DNA of 64,000 nucleotides from Echinococcus granulosus (lineage: Eukaryota > Platyhelminthes > Cestoda > Cyclophyllidea > Taeniidae): assembly GCF_000524195.1 (NCBI RefSeq), contig NW_020170385.1, positions 761,898 to 825,897 on the forward strand. The letters are read 5' to 3'. The notes under the pieces were generated by a model that was given only the letters and a program-made list of their open reading frames with translations, was not told the origin of the DNA and made no database searches. Positions 36,301-46,361 of the stretch are shown here, one piece after another. A program made the position numbers and the translations under genes. Positions within the stretch are counted from its first letter, which is position 1. The number at the start of each line of letters is the position of its first letter.

Positions 36301-39300
36301 GGCCTTCTTGCACAACTAGTAGGATAAGTTTCGGTTTACCCCTTTCATGTATGATGTAATAAGCTTTCCACTTTCTGGTAGATTTGAAAGTATTTGTTTC
36401 CCAGGAATTCTTAGTCTTTAATCCACATAACCTTTCGCAGTTGGCAATATTGATGAATGTTTGATGCGTATGTCAAAAACAAATTATAAAGTAGGGATTA
36501 ACCTATCTATAATTTGGCTCTTTTACGATTGATGAAACGTAATGCCGCATTTGGGAAATTGTAACGTTCAAGTACTGAGAAGCAAAATTAAAGACTTGAT
36601 ACACTGCACACGGCAGCACAGCCAGATCGCCGGTGTACGCACACTTCTCAGAAACGATTGGAGGTCTGGTCGTAATCCGGGGTCTGCGCAAGGAGGTTGC
36701 ATTCCAGGCAGCCGCGGGTGCGCGGCTTAACGCACAGACGCGCTGTGAATTGACCACTCTCGCAGCCGCTGCGTGGCTCAACCTCCGCCTCCAGCTGATC
36801 GCTCTTCTCGTCGTCGTCTGTGTCGTCCTCATCTCTCTCTTTGGCCGAGCTGTCGGACTCCTGGATGTGCGTCCCGCTCCCACCACCTTTCCTTTTTTTC
36901 CATTGGCCACAAATCTAGCACGTACTTTACTTCATTTGCGGCAGTGATAACGTTGGATTTAGTCTTCATAATTTCGCAGACTCGTGTACATTCCACGTGT
37001 CTGATTCACTCTTCGTTTATTATGTAGTCGACTGAAATATTCAATGTAAATATCAAAAATAGCGTAATAGCCCACCTCTTATTGACAGTTTGTCTGAGAT
37101 TCTTGAAGTGATAGTTTGGAGGCGTCGTTAATAATTATCTTCCTATTAGCCACCAAATACTAAACTGACTAGAAATTCATAATGTATCGTTTTCACTCAA
37201 ATAAATACTCATATTTTCATTGACCTGCATCAAAGTATGTCAGTACGGATGTACATTAATGTTTCAGGTGAGTCTAGCCGGATTGGCAGTGATTTACGCC
37301 CTGATGCTCGCTAGCTCGATGACCGCGTTGGTGACTATGATGAGCGATACAGAGAAGGACTTTGTCGCAGTCGAACGGTGTCGAGAGTTGACGGAAGAGA
37401 CGCCTTTTGAAGCTGATATTGTCGCCTGCTCTGCTGTGGTGAGCAAGGCGACGTTCTTCGTAGCTCCCTCTCACTATCATGCACTAAATTCTGCCATTTT
37501 CTCATTCTGTTAGCCCTAAGCATGCGTAGGTCCCACTTTAAGTGCACCCTCAATAATCGTCTTTTGTATGAATCCCCTTGTGTGCTTCTATAGGTTTAAT
37601 TGAGTTCCTTTTTGCAGTGTTTTTTTCATTTGGAAAGACAGACCTTTTGAAACCTATTTAACTTCAAGTTGGATTTCTCTAGGCGTTGTTGACATCTACG
37701 TTATTTCTAATGAATGCCTGCTTTTCGGTAGCTTTGATAGCAAAGATTCAAGCATTTAAACAGCATGAATGCTTACCATAAATCACGTAACCATTTGGAC
37801 GGTCTGAACCTGTGCATACTTTTTCGCCCTCCTATGACTGCCTCACATACCGTAAACAACTGATTCCACTGTCATCTAACGTAGTTAATTCACACGTGAA
37901 ATTAACCTCTACTTAGCAGTCGTTCCCAGTTCCCAGATTTTGCAACAATAAACCAAATCCATTCTAATTTGGGGTGACTTTTGGTTGCTATTACTGGATC
38001 AGCTCACATGAGTAGTAGAATAGCTGTAGATATTTTTACATTTTCAGCAAAAAGATATTCACTTGTAATTTTTTACTCTTGAATCGATATTACTTGTATT
38101 GATCAAATGTCTTATTTGATTTACACTAAAACTGTGGTTAATCCATGCACGTTATACATTGGACTTGATTAGTACCAATGTTTTGCGTGAACACACCACT
38201 TAAACATTTTCATTTAATTGCCCGTGATGTGGTACCATCTACAAAACATCCTCATCTCTCCTATGTTCCCATGATTTGAAATGAGAATACTTTATTCAAC
38301 TGCTACGTTTTCCACCTGTTAAGCCTTTCTGCATCATTAAGGCCCCAAGACGCCGTCAGTCGCTAAGTCAAACGCGCTTTGTACAAACCGAGTTGCCCAC
38401 CTGTTCCCAAGTTGATGTTGCGTGGCCAAAAGCGGGTCGCATTTCATTCGAAGATGTCTATCTCTTGTATCCCTCTGCGACCACATCGACCGAGCAAGCT
38501 GCAGCAGTTGTGGAGGAGAATGCAAAGGAGAACTTTGCGCTGAGTGGCGTTTCCCTTAAAGTAGAGACGGGCGAGCATATCGGTGTGGTTGGTCGGACGG
38601 GTTCGGGTAAGTCCTCTCTCCTGCGCGTCCTCTTTCGTCTCGTGCCCCACCTCGAGGGACCTGTTACGAACCCACAGATTGCCCGCCTCAAAAACTTCCG
38701 TGGCGCTACTGGCACGGTCAGTATCCTCATTATCTCCTCATTCATCCCTTTCTCGCTTTTACTTTTACCTCAACCCACTCACTAATAGGTCAACGAGCTC
38801 AAAATGTAGCATAAAACGGCGCCTGAAATTTTGTTTAGTTAAAACGCGTGATTTGGGTCAGTGACCATATTAAAAATGAGGATTGGAGACAAAAATCTGG
38901 ATTTTAAACTTAAGAATTGCCAAGTAATGCAGCTTGAAGATAAGGTGATTCAAAAGACGGCGGCTTGCATCTCTTTCAAGGAAAGGAAGGATATTGAAGA
39001 GAAAATTTGTTCCTCAAATACTTTTTTTGGAGTACGAATTATACATCAACATCTTTCGTCACTGAGATTATGAATGTCTCGTATGACTTATCGGTTTTAT
39101 GGAGAATGGCCAGGTTGCACTCAATCTAAGTTTTAGAATTTAACTACAAAACCTAAACAAGTTAGCAAAAAACTCACTTTCGAACAGAATTAGCATCTAC
39201 TCGAAACCCTAAATCATTGGCCATGTTTATGTAAACTAAACTGCATTTTAAAACATCAGGTGAAAGTTGATGATGTAGATGTGCGCCAAGTGCCACTGAA

Positions 39301-40313
39301 CATTCTGCGCTCAAGAATGCTGTGTGTTTCGCAGGATCCTTTCTTGTTTTCCGGCACTGTTCGCGAAAATCTTGATCCTGATGGGTGAGCGTTTTTTGGA
39401 TTTGTAATTCATTGTGATTTTCACTCATTATGCCCAGCATTAGCACAAAAGTAGTAGAAGACACTGATACGAGTTCCATTTTGAAAGGTTCGGCAGGTGT
39501 TGTTCAACTAGTGCTTGGTCAAGCATTTCAACTTTATCATCAACTTTATCCCTGTAAATCGCATACAACGTTTTGCTGGTTGTAAGGTTGGCTGTGTACT
39601 AACAATATGTGAGTAGGCACTTTTCAAAATTCTAGTTCCTACTCAGATGGCCAGTTGACGGACATACTGATCAGATGTGGTTTGGTGAACGAAGAGAGCG
39701 GAGCCTTAGCATTTCTATCTAGTGAAGTAGGTGAGGCGGGTCGGAGCCTATCAGCAGGACAGCGGCAACTGCTTTGCCTTGCTCGAGCCCTCTTCCGTCT
39801 TAGTCCTGCTCGGCACAGTGTCATCTGCCTTGATGAGGCCACTTCATCTCTCGATGACGCTTGCGAGAGGAAGATTCAGGTAACCTTGTGCTTTGCAGTC
39901 CCTTTTGAAATCAAAGCATATCTCTCGTCCTACTTATACGACGTAGGACATTCCTTGCACGAGTCAATTGCAGGTAAAAAGATAAGGCTTGTCACTGCCT
40001 TGTCACACCTCAACCGGTATTCATAGTTTTAATTTCAACATGATGTACTGCTTTTGGCTAAAAATAGAGAAAAGTAGGAATTTTTTAGTGAACCTTTACT
40101 TTTTGTAAACTTTAGGATATGTTGGTCAATGAGTTTGCAAATTCGACCGTCTTACTAGTAGCACATCGCCTCTCCACGGTGCTGAGCTGTTGCTCCCGCG
40201 TGGTGGTGATGAACTTTGGCCGCATCGTTGAGGAGGGCTCACCGCAGCACTTGGCCCAGATTCCCACCTCGTACTTTTACAAAATGCTCCACAACTATGA
40301 CTCCCCTTCCTAA
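31864..40313 (+). CDS. ABCC10: ABC transporter subfamily C, ABCC10/MRP7-like
   Basis: Thirteen exons: 31864-33324, 33392-33619, 33652-33942, 33987-34484, 34524-34908, 35001-35296, 36019-36278, 36626-36866, 37268-37438, 38342-38716, 39260-39384, 39636-39879, 40116-40313. They sum to 4773 nt, exactly 1590 codons plus stop. MRP7 proteins export amphipathic organic anions and drugs. Domains: TMD0 (about 1-190), linker, TMD1 (about 240-610), NBD1 with Walker [10 protein letters not shown] (668-676), signature LSGGQ (759-763) and Walker B LFDD (781-784), TMD2 (about 930-1250), NBD2 with Walker [10 protein letters not shown] (1361-1369), signature LSAGQ (1482-1486) and Walker B ICLDE (to 1511). The N-terminus ([14 protein letters not shown]) aligns with human ABCC10 (LWEGDTTGHCFTQL), which supports the start. 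NBD1 has Asp where NBD2 has the catalytic Glu, normal for this subfamily. Introns grow from 32-92 bp at the 5' end to 236-903 bp further on. Confidence 0.94.
33620..33651 (+). other. Micro-intron of 32 bp in ABCC10
   Basis: Begins gttgga and ends tattag. Reading through gives a stop after VGLL, whereas removal joins LSAAK to [14 protein letters not shown] in phase, matching human TATK/VFTALALVRMLILP. This is among the shortest spliceosomal introns one expects in animals. Confidence 0.85.
33943..33986 (+). other. Micro-intron of 44 bp in ABCC10
   Basis: Begins gtaagt and ends ttttag. Removal joins VTISM to [16 protein letters not shown], directly upstream of NBD1 Walker A. Confidence 0.9.
33987..34484 (+). 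CDS. ABCC10: ABCC10 exon 4: nucleotide-binding domain 1
   Basis: 166 codons. Walker [11 protein letters not shown]-loop region [13 protein letters not shown], signature [15 protein letters not shown] and Walker [13 protein letters not shown] are all visible, and the His-switch position is ATHRSEW. The Q-loop has TPW where many ABCs have QEPW. Confidence 0.95.
34485..34523 (+). other. Micro-intron of 39 bp in ABCC10
   Basis: Begins gtggtt and ends ttttag. Reading through meets a stop (KIF, stop), whereas removal continues [23 protein letters not shown], matching LERADAVLLMEAGRLI of human ABCC10. Confidence 0.85.
38342..38716 (+). CDS. ABCC10: ABCC10 exon 10: start of nucleotide-binding domain 2
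   Basis: Reads [20 protein letters not shown], then an inserted polar loop rich in A and E, then [19 protein letters not shown] and [13 protein letters not shown]. The 5' acceptor (cattaag) is weak, but phase 0 fits both sides. The loop between VYLLYPS and FALSGVSL is longer than in human ABCC10. Confidence 0.88.
39636..40313 (+). CDS. ABCC10: ABCC10 exons 12-13: end of nucleotide-binding domain 2
   Basis: Exon 12 (39636-39879) carries [17 protein letters not shown] and [12 protein letters not shown]. Exon 13 (40116-40313) carries [13 protein letters not shown] with the H-loop histidine, RIVEEGSP, and ends YDSPS with TAA. The intron between them is 236 bp with gtaacc and tttag. Confidence 0.93.
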
Positions 40314-42549
40314 TCCGCCTTTGCTTGCCTTACCCTGCTAGGCCCCCATCCAACTTGTCGTTTCATTTGACGTGATTTTTGAATGCCTCTGGTGTTGTTG
40401 CCACCACTTTGTCCCATTTTAGCACTTTAAGGCTTCTATTAATTGTGATCTGGCAAAAATAATGAATTGCTGGTGATTCTGATTTAAGGCCATTTGAAGT
40501 GTGTTCCACCATCGTGTCAGCAGATGGCGGGTAAAAACTATCATCTGCGTCAATGTATGGAAAACGGAAAGACTGCAAAACGACTTTATGATCCTAACCG
40601 CTTTTACCAGAACTGGAGCTCCATCTCCTCGCTTTGCATTAACATATGGATGACACGTACTTTCTAAAAATCTAGGTGGCAAAACATTCTCTGATGATTC
40701 CGCATGCCATTTTGTTTAGATTTTAGAAATGGTATTTATTAATGAGCATTTCAAAAATGGGCGTAATCTGTGATGCTGTAATCCCCACTTATTCCCCGTT
40801 TTTTGGCTAATTGGCGGGAATATCTTCGTTAATTTTCAAAATTGACTTTTTTGTAACTTAGGTTAAGGCAGCCTGCAATTCTGTCTTGACATCGTTTAAT
40901 CGCTTGTCATCTGCATTACACTAGATTTGGGATGAACGCCGGTAGAATTTTCACTGTAGATGTTGTGCTTTGTGGTGTAAGTGTTAGCAAAACTCCCCTT
41001 AGGTACAAACTCGTACACTGCAATCCTCACAGTAACTACAAAAATGTCCTAGAAATCAAGTTAAGTCAAGATAAATAAGCAAAAAGTAGGAAGAGACGGG
41101 TGCTTTTCTCCAGACACCATTTAAAATAGTCTTTGGAACGCAAAGCTTAATAATTTATTGTAAATAAAAACCAAAGTTGTTCTACTCAGTTTTCGGTAGA
41201 ATAACTGCTTGAGGTGTGGTTGGAATCACATCAAGCTGGTGCCCCTATGGGGATTCGAATGCTTGGATGTCAGCTTTTTATCCAAGGCATTTGCAAACTG
41301 TCTTCTCGAGAGGTATGCATGGCTCGGTTGCCATGACAGCCGTCTGTCGCCAAGATACTTATCTCCTCCATGTAAGCGTAATGTTGAGTTTAGTATCAGT
41401 GCTTTCGATTCTGTCTGGCATTGGTGATAGGACGGCGATTCCCTTCAATCAGTGTTATATTCAGCTGCCTACCCTTGGCTTTTTGTGTACAAGGCAATGG
41501 GGATTCCGCTTTAAATGTGCAAGTTTAAATTCAAATACCAAAATGCCAACGAAATGTCATTCTATTCCACAGTGGACAGCGTCAGAGATGCCTGGTAATT
41601 AGGGAAATTTTATTTTATGCCAGGTGGTGTTTAATATCACCAGTAAATGGTACGATTAATCTACTTGAGGCAAGCTTACCAAGTGTAGTTATTTTTGAGC
41701 ACTCAAGTAGTTGCGATGGTGTCTAAACAAGCGCGATAAAGGTAATCATCATTTAGTATTTTGGTGGAGGACCATTGTTTGCTTCACTGTAAATTAAGTG
41801 ATAAAATTTTAAATTTGGATGGAGTGGCCTCGGACAAAGAAGCTAAATTAAGCCAGATACTACGACTTTAAGCAAGGGAACTCGGCGTGTAGTTGTCAAC
41901 GTGCGATCGTGTTTCAATGGGTTTTGTCATTAATTTTGAGCATGCATACAATAATGCTATTTCACTACGCTGAGGAAGTAATTTTATTGAGTATCTAGAA
42001 GAGAGCAAGGTTTTAAGAATTCATGGCAAATAGGCGCATCAGCCCAGAAAGGAAAGATATCTTCTAGTAAAATCCGATGAACTTTTAAGCAGCTAATATC
42101 TATTTGGGTTTAGTAACTCATAACAAAGTAAAAGAACGTACGCGTTCATTAGAGCACTGACGACTGTCAATAAAACCTATTCTCAAAAGTTGTGAGCTAG
42201 CTTGGAATTAAAAAGTGTTGCGTCAGATGCATGCGAAAATTGCCTAATAGTTGTAATATTTTTGTTGGAATTTTCAGCACTTTATCGCGATGTATTATAT
42301 GTACTAGGCTATAGGGCTACTTGACGGACTTAACAAAGGACTGCATTAGTCTTTGCATAACAAAAGAGAGTTGTGTCTTTGCATAAGTGATGGCCGCTGT
42401 GCATCACGAAGGGTCAGCGCTGAGACTACTGCATTTCAGAGGCAACTATTTGGTCTGCTATACACCTGCAAGAAGTTGCTTACGCGTGCGGCAGATGGAT
42501 GAGCATAAATAATGCGAGAGTGTGATTCGCCTCAACTCTGGTTGGAGGG
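40314..42549. other. Spacer downstream of ABCC10
   Basis: No recognisable gene. A 128-codon frame at 41216-41602 has no identifiable content. The first canonical AATAAA after the ABCC10 stop is at 41163-41168, 850 bp away, which is far for a simple 3' end. Confidence 0.55.
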
Positions 42550-42740
42550 CCTGGGACAGCTCCACGAGGGTAGAGCACGGGGCAGGTTTTATTCATCGAC
42601 CCGTGCTTTACTAGTCTGCGCACGTTGCCGCTTCAGCTGCTGCTGCTGCTGGAGTACTGCGTCAGGCATGAAAGTGGCAACATGAGAGGGCAGGACGTGC
42701 GTAGTCTCGGGAAGAGCAGTAACACAGCATAGAGGGCACC
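42550..42740. other. GC-rich, hairpin-forming island
   Basis: An island clearly richer in G and C than its surroundings with two stems. Stem 1 pairs 42570-42581 (gtagagcacggg) with 42600-42611 (cccgtgctttac): 12 pairs including one G-U around an 18-nt loop. Stem 2 pairs 42621-42632 (cacgttgccgct) with 42673-42684 (agtggcaacatg): 12 pairs with two wobbles. A short GCT run lies between the arms of stem 2. No coding frame or known RNA family recognised. Confidence 0.35.
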
Positions 42741-45362
42741 ATTTCGAATGGTATTATAACCACAACATTTCATGCATTTAGAAAAAATTTTAACATGATT
42801 TAAAATAGTGTAAAGAGAAGTTTAGTCCAGGGAACGTGTCCACTGGATGCTGAAGTATACCATTTCGTTGCTCTACTGAACGATTTTAGTTTAGTTATCA
42901 AATCAGGCATTGGTAACATGATTGAGGCACCCAAAGTGGTTCTAATTTCCATTACCTGGAACCACATGTAATAATGCCTGTACCGACCGATGCTAATTGT
43001 ATTTGAGCAACTTTACATCGCGCTTTTCATCTGTCTCTTGAATATGCAGGGAGCAAAAATAGTACGAAGGACACACCTAGTTAACGAAGCTCGTTTCGAT
43101 GTTGGGGAGCCAAAAAAAACTCCTAATGATATATTACTGAGTAAAAAAACAAAAACATCGAAATCGTGCCATCAGCTAATACATATATCAGCTAAGTAAA
43201 TAACTTTAATGAATTTACACAAGCTAATGATTATGAAAGCAAGTGGTTCGCAATCATTGACAATAATAGCCAAATCAGGAAATTAAGGCGATATGGCACT
43301 TTACCAATATGAATGCCTTCTGATGATAGCAGATAATAATTGTGAATGGATGATAGTTTGTGAATTTTAATTCCTGCATTTTGAAATAGCCTTTAAAAAA
43401 ATCTTGAATTTAAAGTCAGTGGTGTCGTTGCATTAGCATATGACAGAAAAAGTAGGCAACTTACTTTCTTTGCTAGAATTCAAGTAGATTGCTTGTTTTT
43501 AGTAAACTAAGCTTTATCAAGTGCCTATATATTGCATAATTTGGAATTTAAAACCGAAAATTGACTGCATTCGCTTTTGGTAAATGTAACTAACTAATTC
43601 AAGAATCGTGTTAATGGACGCTTATGGTGACGTTGAAACCTTACAAAACAAACCACAGTAACGTGACACATATAATGACATCAAAATTTCAAAGCAGGGC
43701 GATCAAATTGCAGGTACTCATGAGAATGAAATTGGCATTCTTAGTCGCTTCACTTCTCTCGACTACATCCTCCGAGTAATGATCAATTACTATCAATTAC
43801 CAACTTATTGTAGAAGGAACTAATTCTAAGGGCATTTAGTGAAATACTGTACCAAATTCGTTGGCACATTTCCTTTGCTGTGATCGCGTTACTAAAGGTC
43901 TTACTAATTTAGTAAACATCACAAATTAAAGATTAAAAATTTTGTTAGGTAAGACCCGATTTGGTTTTAAAGGGTAATCTTTCCCAGTGTATGAAACGTG
44001 TGTAAAGTTATAAAAATTGCCCATTTTCTTCGATGACTGCTATAGCCCCAAGAACAAAACCCCAATGTCTTTAGTGAAATTTCCGCTTTAATTTATTAAA
44101 TTGGCGACGCAAAACTTATTATTAAATAATTTATTATTTTCTTTAAGTGCATAGTATGTTATTACGAGTAATTCATGAAACGTGAAGTGGTTATTTTGAA
44201 TCTGACTTGCCATAAAATGCAAGACTTGATTTGGCTCGCATTAAAATCACAATTGCATGGAAGAGTACTGCGACATAAACTACTGACCATTCTCATTAAT
44301 ATGCACCGGAATTTGCAGTCGAAGGAAGTAAAATTCGGGGAATAGGCGAAGTTAAAATTGTTTAGAAATAATGTAACTCACTTCACCTAACTGCATTAGG
44401 AGTAAATGTTTTCCTCAAGATACACTTTGGCCTTCAAATCAGGAAGACGAAGGCAACAGCAGAATCTAGTGCTGGCGTGTAAAGGTGGTATTTTGATGGA
44501 AAAGGGTTTAAGTTTAATTCATTATGTCTTTGTTATGATGCACTGATTCTGCCGAACGCTTTGTTTGGGAGATTTAAACTGCAAATGTATCACATTACGA
44601 AAGTTCTTCATTAAAACGCATTGAATAAAAAAATTTCAATGCGATTTGAAGACTTGCACAAACATGCCCGTGAATGCGGTAAGTTATTCTGTGTGAGGTT
44701 TTTGGCCTCACACTTACCTGTCTCATGAAAAAACGTCGAAGTGAGAGCTCCCATTGTTATAATATTAAAATACACCAAAAAATATAAAGATCCTTTCAGA
44801 ATTCATGTAAATGTATCAGAATACAGAAGTATCTTCAAAAAATAGCCCAAATCACATTCAGGAGATTGACGATTGCAATATCAAAAGTTTCGTTGCCGTG
44901 GCAAGGGCGATCCTCAAGTGGCAGTATGCACTTCGAACGCATGCATATTTGTTGACTATTTCAATTAAAATGCGTTCTTGAATAAAGTCGCTCCTTTTCT
45001 TATCAGAAAAATTGGGATCATATACAGGTGCACATTTGAAGTAGAATGCGTGATAGTTACATGTTCATTCAAAAATATTCAACAAGTTATTATGTTATGA
45101 TGTTTTGACAGCATGCAGCATGGTTTGTTTAATGATCTGGTTAAATCAAAAATTCAAAACTAAATTAATTTGCGTAATTAGACATTTGTGCATTGTCTCA
45201 TTCATCTAAGTGATACCATTTACTCAATTGCATCAGTTTCTTACTGTCTAGACGGCAAAATCACCGATACAAATATTGGGTCGAATTACAAGTGTAGGTA
45301 TAGCAGTATCGCAGAAATTGCCGTTGCTTTTAGACTCATTCAGATGAGTTTTAATTATTACG
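42741..45362. other. AT-rich spacer, nothing recognised
   Basis: No open frame with recognisable content, no repeat structure noticed. Confidence 0.55.
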
Positions 45363-45366
45363 CACC
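45363..45366. repeat. Target-site duplication, left copy (CACC)
   Basis: CACC directly abuts the left LTR and is repeated at 46358-46361 directly after the right LTR. A 4-bp duplication can occur by chance about once in 256, but it fits the LTR borders exactly. Confidence 0.7.
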
Positions 45367-45564
45367 TGTAGCGTCCCGAGACTCCCTTAAGACGAAAGAA
45401 GACACAATACTTGGGCAGAATATATATATTCAGCACGGAGAAGGTGTCTGGGCTATTGGCATAGCCCAAAAGGCCAGCCCACCCAGCGAGGCACAAGGGG
45501 GCTAATTCGAAGTACAAAAGTGGCGCCCCACCAGAACCGAGGGATAAACCACTATCGTATTACA
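45367..45564 (-). repeat. LTR of the miniature retrotransposon (3' LTR in element orientation)
   Basis: 198 bp, TG...CA ends. It contains a run of alternating A and T (aatatatatatt) near the middle and the perfect hairpin GGGCTATTGGCATAGCCC. Four substitutions relative to the other copy. Confidence 0.9.
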
Positions 45565-45567
45565 TAG

Positions 45568-45582
45568 CCTCCCTCCTCTTTT
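45568..45582 (-). other. Polypurine tract of the LTR element
   Basis: AAAAGAGGAGGGAGG on the minus strand, 3 nt before the second LTR in element orientation. This is the expected plus-strand priming site and, with the primer site, fixes the orientation. Confidence 0.8.
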
Positions 45583-46140
45583 GAGCGTCGTCCCCGGCGC
45601 TCCCTCAGGTCAACCTCCCGCGTCAGCCATTACAACGTAGTCGGTGCAGTAAAGAAACACCCACGAGCCAATCGTGCCAGTCACCAAATTAGCGCGCAAC
45701 TGAGGGGATACTTGACCTCAACGTCACTGATACCTCTTGGCAGCTTGACTGGATCTGGGGTTTCGTCCGGTTTAGGGATTTCATTCAGGACGGGGGAACT
45801 GCGTCGGCCATCATGCGTGTCCATAGATAGATGCAGGAACACTGGTCTAAAAGCAGATCTGAGTAAGGAAGTACAAGATTTAAAACAGGTCCATGAGGGA
45901 CGGTAGGGGAAATCCGTAACGAAACTTCCAGATGGTTCACGGCTAGTGTCGCTTCAGTTGTTAATAGCTTTTCTGCAGAACACGGGACTGGGAGAGATGC
46001 CGAAGGTAGACGTCAACATCAACCCTTCTATTAGGGGTCATCACCATTCTCCCATCCGTAGCATATGTACTTCTTCCGTCCCACTAAGGCTTATCACGCA
46101 GAAGTGGAAAATCAGGATACATGTCCTTTAAGATCGGGTT

Positions 46141-46158
46141 CGCTTTCCGCTGCCACCA
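46141..46158 (-). other. Primer binding site, tRNA-Leu-like
   Basis: On the minus strand, 1 nt after the LTR, the sequence is TGGTGGCAGCGGAAAGCG. Its first 11 bases are the complement of a tRNA 3' end CGCTGCCACCA, which is the acceptor end of eukaryotic tRNA-Leu of the GGTAGCG/GGCAGCG type. Confidence 0.75.
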
Positions 46159-46159
46159 A

Positions 46160-46357
46160 TGTAGCGTCCCGAGACTCCCTGAAGACGAAAGAAGACACAA
46201 TACTTGGGCAGAATATATATATTCAGCACGGAGAAGGTGTCTGGGCTATTGGCATAGCCCAAAAGGCCAGCCCACCCAGCGAGGCACCAGGGGGCTAATT
46301 CAAAGTACAAAAGTGGCGCCTCACCAGAACCGAGGGATAAACCACTATCGTATTACA
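46160..46357 (-). repeat. LTR of the miniature retrotransposon (5' LTR in element orientation)
   Basis: The second copy of the 198-bp repeat, with the same boundaries and no indels. Homology stops abruptly at both ends, which fixes the borders. Confidence 0.9.
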
Positions 46358-46361
46358 CACC
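46358..46361. repeat. Target-site duplication, right copy (CACC)
   Basis: Partner of 45363-45366. Confidence 0.7.

Larger units (their letters stand above)
45367..46357 (-). mobile_element. Miniature non-autonomous LTR retrotransposon (TRIM-like)
   Basis: Two direct repeats of 198 bp (45367-45564 and 46160-46357) flank a 595-bp interior. They differ at four positions and contain no indel (98 percent identity). Each repeat starts TGTA and ends TACA, the TG...CA rule of LTRs, and the whole is flanked by CACC on both sides. Read on the minus strand, the interior begins, after 1 nt, with a TGG-starting primer site, and ends with a 15-nt polypurine tract 3 nt before the second LTR. No gag, protease, reverse transcriptase or integrase frame is present. 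Total length 991 bp, so it must have been mobilised in trans. TRIM families are known from taeniid tapeworms and a few other animals; whether this is one of those is untested. Confidence 0.88.

Noticed and set aside
41216..41602. 128-codon plus-strand frame downstream of ABCC10
   Set aside because: No family recognised, overlaps another open frame, no flanking signals; probably chance.
45367..46357. Plus-strand orientation for the LTR element
   Set aside because: The plus-strand LTR edge is followed by tagcctccc, not a TGG primer site, and no purine tract precedes the second repeat; both signals are present in the minus orientation.
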